A stretch of 64,000 bases of DNA, from NCBI GenBank assembly GCA_016719015.1, contig JADKAZ010000015.1, forward strand, positions 245,004 to 309,003, in the 5' to 3' direction. How positions within the stretch are numbered: the first letter of the stretch is position 1; each line of letters begins with the position of its first letter. Below, piece by piece: positions 8,494 to 16,143 of the stretch. This DNA is from Chitinophagaceae bacterium (GTDB lineage: Bacteria; Bacteroidota; Bacteroidia; Chitinophagales; Chitinophagaceae). The notes beneath the pieces are model-generated. The model ran no database searches. It was not told the origin of the DNA and saw nothing but the letters and a program-made list of their open reading frames with translations. Made by a program: the position numbers and the translations under genes.

Positions 8494-9684
8494 ATGAAAA
8501 AACTTTCATTGCTTAAAACGGCAGCACTTTTTATGAGTGTTATGTTTCTTTCCATGTCTCTGTTTCAATGCAGAAAATCAGGAGACATAATAAAAGATCT
8601 TGATCGTACCTACACAGGCGGCGCCGACTCCACTGTATATGCATCTTTTTATGAGAGTAATAAGATAACACCTTCAGATGCAACGGCGGACGTAAATGAT
8701 ATCATTAAATTCAGAAGTGTGCAGACAGTTATACATGAGTATTGCGGCACTTCTAATTGTCATGGTGGACCAATAGCTCCCAAGTTTAGCACTTATGCTG
8801 ATGTGATGAAGTTTGTAACACCGGGTAATCCCAGTGCCAGCAAACTATGGGAATTTATCACTACTAATGATTTTAATAAGGCAATGCCTCCTGTTAACTC
8901 AAGTCATGAGTTAAATACAAGCGACAAAGGCCTTATTTATAATTGGATAAGAAATGGAGCTAAAGAAAGACCTGATCTGGCCGACTTCAGACCAGCGGCT
9001 ATCCGGCTTATTGTTGATGGATGCGGTTCTGCAAACTGTCATAACCAGGCCACTGCTACCGGTGGATGGGCTAGAAAAGGCTTATTAGGAGCTTTGACAA
9101 CGAGTGATACTACACAATTCACTTATGTAAATCCAATTACAGGGGCTATCACCATTTACTGCCAGCTTTCAAATGCTACATTGCGTAACCAGGTTTGGAC
9201 TGCTTATAAAGACAGTGTAAAAAGATTTTACTCAGATACAGTAGCCAATGCAAGCTTCAGGCCTTATAAAATATTTGGCACTCCCGTATCTGCACTTAGC
9301 ACCAGGGGTCCTTTACAGAATTATGATGACATACTGATGGATATCTGGTATCCAAAAAGTATCCGAAGCAACTCATCTGTTGTATATACAGACCCTGTTA
9401 CGCTAAAACAATATTATGTAAGGGGCAATTATCTGAATGCAACCAGCTCTATGGTATCAAGGGTTGACTCAACTGTGGTTCTCGCCAATCCGTTTACTGG
9501 AGTGTTTGCTGCTAATCACCAGGGAGATATGGCTTATGGTGACGGTGGATTGAAACCAAATGAAGTGGCTCTCATTAAAGCCTGGTATTTTGCTGACCCC
9601 AACATACCCGATGTCTGGAAGTATGGTAATAACAATACCGGCATATTCAAATACAGGAAAACAGGAACTATTATAAGACGCTAA
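8494..9684 (+). CDS. Cytochrome-like lipoprotein with two CX4CH haem motifs
   Basis: A 396-residue protein with a hydrophobic N-terminus ending at Cys26 (SLFQC), a plausible though non-ideal lipobox. The first half resembles a planctomycete-type cytochrome c domain. It has CGTSNCH (84-90), then PGNPSASKLWEF, the methionine-bearing KAMPP (129-133), and the terminal helix LIYNWIRNGA. A second haem-like motif, CGSANCH, lies at 177-183. Both have four residues between the cysteines rather than two, a spacing known from some multihaem cytochromes but uncommon here. The C-terminal 200 residues show no recognised domain. It is first in a plus-strand operon diverging from the Fe-S/NrfD genes. An outer-membrane or periplasmic electron-transfer role is inferred. 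Confidence 0.75.
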   Translation: MKKLSLLKTAALFMSVMFLSMSLFQCRKSGDIIKDLDRTYTGGADSTVYASFYESNKITPSDATADVNDIIKFRSVQTVIHEYCGTSNCHGGPIAPKFSTYADVMKFVTPGNPSASKLWEFITTNDFNKAMPPVNSSHELNTSDKGLIYNWIRNGAKERPDLADFRPAAIRLIVDGCGSANCHNQATATGGWARKGLLGALTTSDTTQFTYVNPITGAITIYCQLSNATLRNQVWTAYKDSVKRFYSDTVANASFRPYKIFGTPVSALSTRGPLQNYDDILMDIWYPKSIRSNSSVVYTDPVTLKQYYVRGNYLNATSSMVSRVDSTVVLANPFTGVFAANHQGDMAYGDGGLKPNEVALIKAWYFADPNIPDVWKYGNNNTGIFKYRKTGTIIRR

Positions 9685-9714
9685 TCAAATAAATAATTCT
9701 AAAAATTCAGCGAT

Positions 9715-10335
9715 ATGAAAAAAAGAATAATACTAGCGGCCATGACGACCTCCATGCTGGTTTACATGTTGTCATCCTGCTATCAGAATAAAGAAGACAT
9801 TATTGCCTTGCCTAAAGTGTCATTCAGGGCAGAAGTGGTGCCTATTGTAACAGCAGGTCCTTGTGGTTGCCACAATAATGGAATTGGAACCAGGGCAGTA
9901 CAATTCTCCCATTATGATACTGTTTTTTATGACGCAATATTGTCAAGGAGAAGCTATTTGGATTCTATGTCAAGATTAGTTGGCAAACACCCGGGTGGTG
10001 GTGGAATCGAATTTGCCGATAATGAGAGAAATATTATCAAAAAGTGGATTGCACAGGGCGACCCTTATGATGATGGCGCAGGATGTACAGTAAGCGGTAC
10101 AATCCGGTATACAGCGGATATTTTACCATTATATACAACCAGTTGTAAAGGAGCCACCTGCCATGGCGGTATAGCTATTGCTCTTGATTACAATAAGCTG
10201 GTAGCAGAAAAGACTACCCTTACTACAATTATGAACACTGGCGGTAGCCAGGGCCATCCCGGCGGACCATTAAGCTTAACCACCTGTACCATTAACAAGT
10301 TTAAAGAATGGATTAACCAGGGACAGCCACAATAA
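9715..10335 (+). CDS. Cytochrome-like lipoprotein, internally duplicated, His in place of the usual Met
   Basis: A 206-residue protein with a good lipobox LSSC (Cys22) followed by YQNKED, an acidic stretch of the sort that can direct Bacteroidota lipoproteins to the surface. It has two similar halves. The first has CGCH (50-53), HPGG at 92-95 and the helix NIIKKWIAQGDP. The second has CKGATCH (144-150), HPGG at 181-184 and the helix KFKEWINQGQP. Where the related domain of the preceding gene has MPP, both halves have HPGG, so His92 and His181 could be sixth ligands giving bis-His haems. The CGCH motif is shorter than any standard haem site. It is 30 bp after the first cytochrome gene and thus in the same operon. 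Confidence 0.7.
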   Translation: MKKRIILAAMTTSMLVYMLSSCYQNKEDIIALPKVSFRAEVVPIVTAGPCGCHNNGIGTRAVQFSHYDTVFYDAILSRRSYLDSMSRLVGKHPGGGGIEFADNERNIIKKWIAQGDPYDDGAGCTVSGTIRYTADILPLYTTSCKGATCHGGIAIALDYNKLVAEKTTLTTIMNTGGSQGHPGGPLSLTTCTINKFKEWINQGQPQ

Positions 10336-10376
10336 ACCGAACTAAAAAGATTGTTTTTAAAATAAAAACAGGCATT

Positions 10377-11297
10377 ATGAAAAAGATATTATTGTTATTC
10401 GTTTTTGGATTAGGCTTTGGGGCTGTTGTGTTAGCACAGGACAGTACTGAAACAGATGCAAAAGAAGCACCCAAACAAAAATTTGCGAGGGCTACTTTTA
10501 ACTCAACAAAGATTATTAATATGCAGAGTACCGAGATTGTAAGTCCGGGTAGCCTGCAGTTTATGATCTCTCACCATTTCAGCCCATTGTGGACTGATGG
10601 TGCTGCTACAGGTGATAATTTCGCTCAATTGCTTGGCCTGAATTCTGGTCTGGCATATACCTATTTATCATTTGATTTTTCACCCACCAAGTGGCTGAAC
10701 CTTGGTTTGGCTGCAGCAGGCAGGTCCAGGTATGAGGGATGGGCTAAATTCAAAATTCTTCGTCAGCAAACCGGAGAAAGAAATATCCCGGTATCTGTAG
10801 GCTGGTATTCCATGTTTAATGTAAATGCTGCTAAAGATCCGGCAATCCAACTTTCATGGAATAAGTTTGCTTTTGTACACCAATTGCTGATTGCCCGTAA
10901 GTTCTCTGATAAATTTTCATTGCAACTGATGCCGACTGCTATTCATTTTAACCTTGTTCCCAATGGAATCAATAACAGCAACACCGTATGGTCATTAGGA
11001 TTGGGTGGAAAATATAAGTTGAGTGCCAATAAGAATATAACTTTTGAATATGCCCGGCAGTTCAACATGTATAAAAACCTCGTTGACAAAAATGGTAACA
11101 TTGTTAACTACAAACCGAATTTACTTTCTTTAGGAATGGAGTTTAATACCGGTGGTCACCTGTTCCAGTTCTATATTGGTAACACCAGTAATTCTTCTAA
11201 TATTGATCAGCTGGCAAGAAATACCAGCAGTATCAAGTTAAGCAATATGGCACTTGGATTTACCATCAACAGGAGTATGAGCCTGAAAAAAGATTGA
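10377..11297 (+). CDS. Predicted outer-membrane beta-barrel, DUF5777-like
   Basis: A 306-residue protein with a clean signal peptide ending VVLAQ at about residue 21. The remainder is rich in alternating hydrophobic/polar strands and aromatic residues, with short turns (for example LQFMISHHFSPLW, LGLAAAGRSRYEGWAKFKIL, NITFEYARQFNMYKN). It ends in a final amphipathic strand. The size and pattern match the DUF5777 beta-barrel family of Bacteroidota, usually of unknown function. It is the third gene after two cytochrome-like lipoproteins, 41 bp from the second, and is closed by a strong terminator, so all three form one unit. It could be the porin through which the lipoproteins contact the periplasm; this is inference from context. 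Confidence 0.75.
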   Translation: MKKILLLFVFGLGFGAVVLAQDSTETDAKEAPKQKFARATFNSTKIINMQSTEIVSPGSLQFMISHHFSPLWTDGAATGDNFAQLLGLNSGLAYTYLSFDFSPTKWLNLGLAAAGRSRYEGWAKFKILRQQTGERNIPVSVGWYSMFNVNAAKDPAIQLSWNKFAFVHQLLIARKFSDKFSLQLMPTAIHFNLVPNGINNSNTVWSLGLGGKYKLSANKNITFEYARQFNMYKNLVDKNGNIVNYKPNLLSLGMEFNTGGHLFQFYIGNTSNSSNIDQLARNTSSIKLSNMALGFTINRSMSLKKD

Positions 11298-11319
11298 TTC
11301 GACACTGATAATATAAAAG

Positions 11320-11343
11320 AGCCGGCCTTGAGCCGGCTTTTTT
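11320..11343 (+). terminator. Rho-independent terminator of the cytochrome/beta-barrel operon
   Basis: Perfect 7-bp GC-rich stem (AGCCGGC at 11320-11326, GCCGGCT at 11332-11338) with a CTTGA loop and a run of six Ts, 22 bp after the barrel gene. Confidence 0.92.
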
Positions 11344-11460
11344 GTAAATATTCCTTTAGGGTCATTATATAATTTGAGACATTCTTCCTCAACTTTTAAC
11401 GGGCAGTATCGTTATAAAATCCGATAAATTCTTTTGGTTCTGGATTTCATATTTTAGCTG

Positions 11461-12685
11461 ATGCTGTTCGAGTTCAACCGGTTTAGTTCCCTGCTGCTTA
11501 TCTTTTTCGTACATGGATTGGTATATGCAATTCTTCTATGGCGGAAAGGCATTGTTAATGAAACCCGTTCAGACAAGTGGTTAAGCATTTTTCTTTTTCT
11601 CTGTATTCTATACATTGCTCCCTGGATGATTGGTTTTGCAGGCTGGTATGATACACAACCCTACCGGGATATTTTATTCTATCTGCCTTTTCAGCAGTTG
11701 TATTTTATAGGACCTGTTATTTTCTTTTATGTGCAAAGCTTGCTCAATCCTTCCTTTCGTTTTGGAAAAAAAGAATGGCTTCATTTATTACCCGGCATAT
11801 TGTATCTGCTATTTAGTATTATAATGGTGGTAACAGATAAGCTGGTATTGAAAAAATATTATTTTCTCGCCAATGGCCAGGATCCGGATTTTGATACCTG
11901 GTACCAGTTGACTGGCTTTGCCTCCATGTTGTTTTATTTCTTTTTGTCATTGCGGTATTATAACCTGTATAAAAAATTGATAGTACAGGTGGTGAGTTAT
12001 GCAGAACTGGTTTCATTTCGGTGGGTACGGAATTTTTTAGTGGCTTTTCTCATCATGCTTTTTGTAAAGATTGTTTTTTTTATTCTTGAGGAAATAACGG
12101 ATCTGAGCTACTGGGACACCTGGTGGTATTTCCTCGTCTTTGCCATATTATTTTATTATATAGCAATCAGCGGATATGCCAATTCAGTGGAAACAAAAGT
12201 TGCTTTTAAACCGCACCTGCTCACTTACCGGCCCACGTTGCTATTAAACTATTCTCCATCTTTAACGCTAACAGAGTCTGTAACTGAAGAGGCTGAAATA
12301 ATTGCAATAGAACCGGCTTCGAAAGAAAATGCAGCGGATGAAGTGCTGACTGAATGGAAACCTAAATTGCTAGGATTGATGCAGGAAGAAAAAATTTATG
12401 AAGACCCGGAGCTATCCCTTACCCAGGTGGCCAAACAACTGCAAAGCAATCCATCATTTATATCCATGGTGGTGAACCGGGGGTTTCGGCCTCAATTTTA
12501 ATGACTTTGTTAATCAGTTTCGAATAGAAGCGGTAAAAGAAATGCTGAAAAAGGGTGAACATAAAAAACAAACGCTGCTCGGCATTGCGTATGAGTGTGG
12601 TTTTAATTCAAAAGCTACGTTTAACAGGGCATTTAAGAAAGTAACGGGGTTAACTCCGAAAGAATGGGTACAACAAAACGGATGA
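11461..12685 (+). CDS. AraC-family regulator with membrane N-domain; one frameshift
   Basis: The N-terminal two-thirds has about six or seven membrane helices, a layout common in Bacteroidota AraC-like sensors. The open frame stops at 12501 just after the start of the DNA-binding domain (SLTQVAKQLQSNPSFISMVVN). Dropping one G from the five-G run at 12479-12483 restores a complete AraC helix-turn-helix, including LGIAYECGFNSKATFNRAF and VTGLTPKEW, ending at TGA 12683-12685. The native protein would be about 407 residues. Its stop overlaps the next gene's ATG as ATGA, which supports the corrected frame. The signal sensed is unknown. The break could be a homopolymer sequencing error or a real mutation. 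Confidence 0.8.
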
Positions 12686-13164
12686 TAACAAAACATACCA
12701 TACAAAAAATGGGTGCTGGCTATATGCACTACATAGAATTGGATGTAAAAACAGTAAAACGGGTAACGTCAGACGGTAATAAACGGGTATTGTGTAAACT
12801 AAATGATATAGTTAGCCTTCATGCTGCGGTGATGAAAACAAAGGAAGGTATGTACTACCTGATGATAAGTGCAGCTAATCTAAAAAAGCTGAGTGCAAAA
12901 GCCGGAAGCATTGTGAAGGCAGAAATAGAAATAGATAAAAGTGAATTGCAATTTCATATACCGGAAGAGTTTGCTGAGGTAATAGCAACCGATGCTCCGG
13001 CAAAGAAAATATTCGACAGCCTGACCAATGGGAATAAAAGAGGATTGATAGCTTTAGTAAATATGATAAAATCATCAGACAAAAAAATTGAAAGAGCTTT
13101 GTTAATAGCAGCCCGATTAAAAGCTGGCATCACCTCTCCTGCTAAAATTTTAAAAAAAGAGTAA
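12682..13164 (+). CDS. YdeI/OmpD-associated family protein with DUF1905-like N-domain
   Basis: 160 residues if started at the ATG at 12682, whose ATGA overlaps the corrected stop of the AraC gene, implying translational coupling. A longer in-frame start at 12664 lies inside the regulator. The N-terminal part (IELDVKTVKRV through KAEIEIDKSEL) looks like the DUF1905 beta-barrel domain. The C-terminal part, with the segment FAEVIATDAPAKKIFDSLTN and a Lys/Arg/Ala helix ending RLKAG, matches the YdeI/OmpD-associated domain often labelled bacteriocin-protection. The biochemical role of this family is not established. Confidence 0.72.
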   Translation: MITKHTIQKMGAGYMHYIELDVKTVKRVTSDGNKRVLCKLNDIVSLHAAVMKTKEGMYYLMISAANLKKLSAKAGSIVKAEIEIDKSELQFHIPEEFAEVIATDAPAKKIFDSLTNGNKRGLIALVNMIKSSDKKIERALLIAARLKAGITSPAKILKKE

Positions 13165-13167
13165 ACA

Positions 13168-13571
13168 ATGAAACAAATTATTACAGCATTATTCCTCTTA
13201 GTCAGCTCAGTAGTAATGGCCCAGGTGCAAAAAAAGAATCCGACTTCAGTTGCTGACAAGCCAGTTGCGGATAGTGCGTTGGGCACCTGGGTTATTGATT
13301 TGCGTCCCACTCCGGACAGCGAACCCTATCTCAAAGACTTTAAGTTTACAAAAATTGAAGGCAAGCAATTTGAAGGGGAGTTTTATGGTTACCCTTTTCA
13401 GGCGGTTTTCTCAACCTCGATTGGGACAAAATCTATTTTGCTTTTACTACCGCCGACCAGAGCGGTACTTATTTTCATTCCGGCTATATCGAAGGGAATA
13501 AAGTTTTTGGTCTCAGTCTTAATGAAAACAGGAAATTTGTGCTACCATGGAAAGGCGAAAGAAAAAATTAA
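13168..13571 (+). CDS. Small secreted protein of unknown function; one frameshift
   Basis: Starts with a signal peptide (MKQIITALFLLVSSVVMAQ) 3 bp after the preceding gene. The domain opens with LGTWVIDLRPTPDSEPYLKD, reminiscent of small lipocalin-like folds. The frame as given becomes an implausible Leu/Ile-rich sequence after FYGYPF. Adding one T to the run at 13395-13398 gives a natural continuation (GGFLNLDWDKIYFAFTTADQ, then HSGYIEGNKVFGLSLNENRK) ending at TAA 13569-13571, about 134 residues. A strong terminator follows 33 bp later, supporting that end. Function unknown. Confidence 0.65.
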
Positions 13572-13604
13572 CAACCTTGTTTCAGATGCATAAAATCAAT
13601 CTGG

Positions 13605-13640
13605 ACCGTCTCAAATAATAATTGAGACGGTTTTCTTTTT
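13605..13640 (+). terminator. Rho-independent terminator
   Basis: Perfect 10-bp stem ACCGTCTCAA/TTGAGACGGT (13605-13614 and 13622-13631), 7-base loop, then a T-rich tail. It closes the AraC/YdeI/secreted-protein unit. Confidence 0.92.
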
Positions 13641-13726
13641 TGAGATGTCTTTATTCTGTCTCAAATCATCTTTTGCAGCGACTGCCCGCCCTTCATGCCC
13701 CCATCTTTGAGAAAATTAAAACAAAG

Positions 13727-14074
13727 ATGAAAAAAGTAGTTATCAGCCTCATAGCAGTAATAACCCTAAGTTCCTGTTCCCTCACTTCTCAAACTACCAT
13801 AGGTTCCAATAAAGCGTTTGAGCTGGGCGATGGGGAACATGGTTCTTTTAAAGCCACTGTAAAAAACATAAGCAGGGTGGCAGTGGAAGTTTGCGAAACA
13901 CCAATGTGTGGCACTGAAAAGAAATTAATTACACTGCAACCGGGTCAGCAGAAAACTGTACGCTTTGGGGCCAACACCAAAGCCATTTTTAAAAATAACA
14001 ATGAGAAACAGGCGGACGTTAAATTAAAAGTCACCGGCGATACCAGACTTACTATGGGTGGCCCCAATTATTAA
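13727..14074 (+). CDS. Small lipoprotein, unknown function
   Basis: 115 residues from the ATG at 13727. This start is chosen because it opens a lipoprotein signal, MKKVVISLIAVITLSSC, with Cys17 as the modified residue; a longer in-frame start at 13622 lies inside the preceding terminator. The mature part is mostly beta-like (SFKATVKNISRVAVEVCETP), with a second Cys pair (VCETPMCG). It looks like a small immunoglobulin-like or wrapped sheet domain, but I do not recognise a family. It is 37 bp ahead of the DoxX-like gene. Confidence 0.65.
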   Translation: MKKVVISLIAVITLSSCSLTSQTTIGSNKAFELGDGEHGSFKATVKNISRVAVEVCETPMCGTEKKLITLQPGQQKTVRFGANTKAIFKNNNEKQADVKLKVTGDTRLTMGGPNY

Positions 14075-14111
14075 TCCCGCAACCAGTTTAAAAAAAATAA
14101 AAATAAACACA

Positions 14112-15074
14112 ATGAAAAATAATCTTCGCCAATTTTTATTTGGCACATCATTAAATGAAAATAATACTTTAAATATCGGATGGCTTTTATTCCGGGTGCA
14201 TGTAGGATTAAGTATTGCTATCCATGCCGGATGGCCAAAAATGAATGCTATTTCCGCTCCGGGTTGGTTTACTGACCAGGTGGCAGGGATTGGTTTCACA
14301 TTTCCATCACCGGAATTTTGGGCAGCCACTGCTTCCTGGGGAGAGTTTGTTGGTGGCCTTTTAATCGCCGTAGGTTTATTTACAAGATTTGCTGCTGTGC
14401 AATTAGCCTTCCAATTTTTTGTGATTGCTTTTTTATGGTATGATAGTCCCGAACCTATAACGGGTATGTACTTTCAGCAATTATTTTTCTGGTGTTATGT
14501 ACTTGTTACGTTTGCTGGTGGAGGAAAATATTCGTTGGATAAATTGATAATGAACAGGCATAAAATAAAACTGTTATCATCCGTTAAAATAGCAGTTGCC
14601 ACACTATTATTATGCATAAGCATACCTAGTAATGGACAAAATCCGGTAGTCAGCATCAACGATTTTAAGCCCATTGAAGGCCGGTGGAGCGGAACCCTTA
14701 CTTATTTAGATTATGGTAAAAACACCAATGAAACAATAAAAACTAATGTGGAAGTATCAATTAAAAATGCTGCTGTTTTTGAAGTAGCTATTTTCTTTGC
14801 AGATGAACCCAATAAAAGCGGAAAGGATAAATACAGGATCCGTAAGAGCGGAACAATGATTAATAAGCGAAAACTAATTGAGAGAACAGTATTGCCTGAC
14901 GGGTCGTTAAAAATTGTATTGGAAGAAATGGGAAAAGACGGCAACGATAGTAAGACGGCTACCTTTCATCATGTGCTGCTGATAGCTAATAAGGAATTCA
15001 CAATGACAAAGCTGGTGAAGTTTGATGGAGAAACAACTTTCTTTCAGCGAAATCAATATTCCTTCAGCCGATAA
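14112..15074 (+). CDS. DoxX-family membrane protein joined in frame to a secreted lipocalin-like domain
   Basis: 320 residues from the ATG at 14112 (MKNNLRQFLFG). Residues 1-146 are a four-helix DoxX domain (ISIHAGW-type first loop, WGEFVGGLLIAVGLFTRFAA, ending FAGGGKYSLDKLI). At residue 147 a second methionine opens a typical cleavable signal peptide (VKIAVATLLLCISIPSNGQ), followed by a beta-rich domain with IEGRWSGTLTYLDYG, similar to DUF1579/lipocalin-like folds. DoxX proteins normally stop just after SLDKLI. This is either a real fusion or two genes, 14112-about 14550 and 14550-15074, merged by a lost stop; an out-of-frame TGATAATGA lies exactly at the junction. Confidence 0.75.
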   Translation: MKNNLRQFLFGTSLNENNTLNIGWLLFRVHVGLSIAIHAGWPKMNAISAPGWFTDQVAGIGFTFPSPEFWAATASWGEFVGGLLIAVGLFTRFAAVQLAFQFFVIAFLWYDSPEPITGMYFQQLFFWCYVLVTFAGGGKYSLDKLIMNRHKIKLLSSVKIAVATLLLCISIPSNGQNPVVSINDFKPIEGRWSGTLTYLDYGKNTNETIKTNVEVSIKNAAVFEVAIFFADEPNKSGKDKYRIRKSGTMINKRKLIERTVLPDGSLKIVLEEMGKDGNDSKTATFHHVLLIANKEFTMTKLVKFDGETTFFQRNQYSFSR

Positions 15075-15130
15075 TTTTTGAGTCACAGATTAAAATACAG
15101 TAAGAATAAAATCCCTGTAAATATGTGTAT

Positions 15131-15150
15131 CCTGTCTGCCGACAGGCAGG
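15131..15150. repeat. Short palindromic repeat element
   Basis: CCTGTCTGCCGACAGGCAGG forms alternative hairpins (CCTGTC/GACAGG or CTGCC/GGCAG) between two convergent genes. A diverged, similar GC-rich element appears at about 55340-55370 inside the WD40-caspase gene. It may be a REP-like interspersed sequence and may also help terminate transcription here. Confidence 0.45.
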
Positions 15151-15185
15151 TCTGAAGTTTGTATTTTTTCCTATTCGTGGCTAAC

Positions 15186-15674
15186 TCATTTCACTTCTTC
15201 AAATACTCCGGTCTCTTTATTCTTCCGCACATTATCCCAGTTAAAGAAGCGGCCATTCATCGCCACATACACACCATGCGGTAACGACTGCGCAAAAGCC
15301 AGGGCACTGCCCAAATTAAAAAGACCATCCGAACTACCGAATTTAATCGGAATCATCGCCCCGGTAAGAACAATGGTCTTGTTTTTTACTTTATCTGCAA
15401 GCACTTTGGCCGTTTCACTCATGGTATCTGTACCATGTGTCACTACGATTTGTGTTTCCTCGCAGCTGCGGCACTGGTGAGCAATCAGTGACCGGTCGCC
15501 ATCTGTCATTTGTAAACTGTCTACCATCATCAGTGTACGTATTTCAACAGGTATTTTACAACGGCCCTTTTCGAGAAGCTCACTCATATGGGTGTCTTTA
15601 AAATAAAGCTCACCAGTTAGCTCATTGTACTCTTTGTCAAAAGTGCCACCTGTAATAAAAATGCGGATAGCCAT
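15186..15674 (-). CDS. Short-form asparaginase-domain protein
   Basis: 162 residues corresponding to only the N-terminal domain of type I/II L-asparaginases (which are about 330 residues). Both catalytic threonine motifs are present: TGGTFD (8-13) and VTHGTDTM (about 78-85), along with the later VLTGAMIP and SSDGLFNL. Short free-standing versions are frequent in Bacteroidota and Proteobacteria. They are annotated as asparaginase-domain proteins and their true substrate is unproven. No signal peptide, so cytoplasmic. It is convergent with the DoxX gene. Confidence 0.8.
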   Translation of the reverse strand: MAIRIFITGGTFDKEYNELTGELYFKDTHMSELLEKGRCKIPVEIRTLMMVDSLQMTDGDRSLIAHQCRSCEETQIVVTHGTDTMSETAKVLADKVKNKTIVLTGAMIPIKFGSSDGLFNLGSALAFAQSLPHGVYVAMNGRFFNWDNVRKNKETGVFEEVK

Positions 15675-16143
15675 AGAATGTGTTGAACTGTGAAGATAAA
15701 CAATCAGTCCTTGGCTTACCTGAACTCCGGATTGTCATTATTCAAGCAAATGCAGGATGGGATAGAAAAAATTAAAAAAAGAGGGAGGGATACTTTGTAC
15801 GGATTAATTAATTGTTACATTAGCAGGGCTTAAAACAAAAAAGGTCCTTCCGTAGAAACGGACTGACCTCTAACGATTGCTTGCCATATGAAAATCTTAA
15901 AGAATAAATTCGGTTGCTGACTCTCGTTGCCAATTATCAGCTTTTTGAAGATTTTTGGCTTTAACTTTGACCTCTGACCGCTTGCCCCTTTTAACGATTG
16001 CTTGCCTTTGATTAATCTTCTGACACGAAAGTAGGGAGCAGTACCTTGTCCTTCAAAACAAACACGGCATCATTTCAGCATGCCTAAGCGGACAGGCTAT
16101 CTGTAAAACCCTTTCTGGCAGCGGATTTCAGCAAAAACTCTTT
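15675..16143. other. 469-bp intergenic region with direct repeats
   Basis: No credible coding frame. It holds two exact copies of TAACGATTGCTTGCC (15871-15885 and 15992-16006), plus a degenerate third half-copy (GACCGCTTGCC, about 15976-15986). It also has a hairpin-capable segment near 15843-15870 (GGTC..TCCG..CGGA..GACC). It may be a regulatory leader or the remnant of a duplication; nothing identifies an RNA gene. Confidence 0.5.
15871..16006. repeat. Pair of exact 15-bp direct repeats
   Basis: TAACGATTGCTTGCC at 15871-15885 recurs at 15992-16006, 121 bp apart start to start, upstream of the gene at 16144. Confidence 0.75.
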
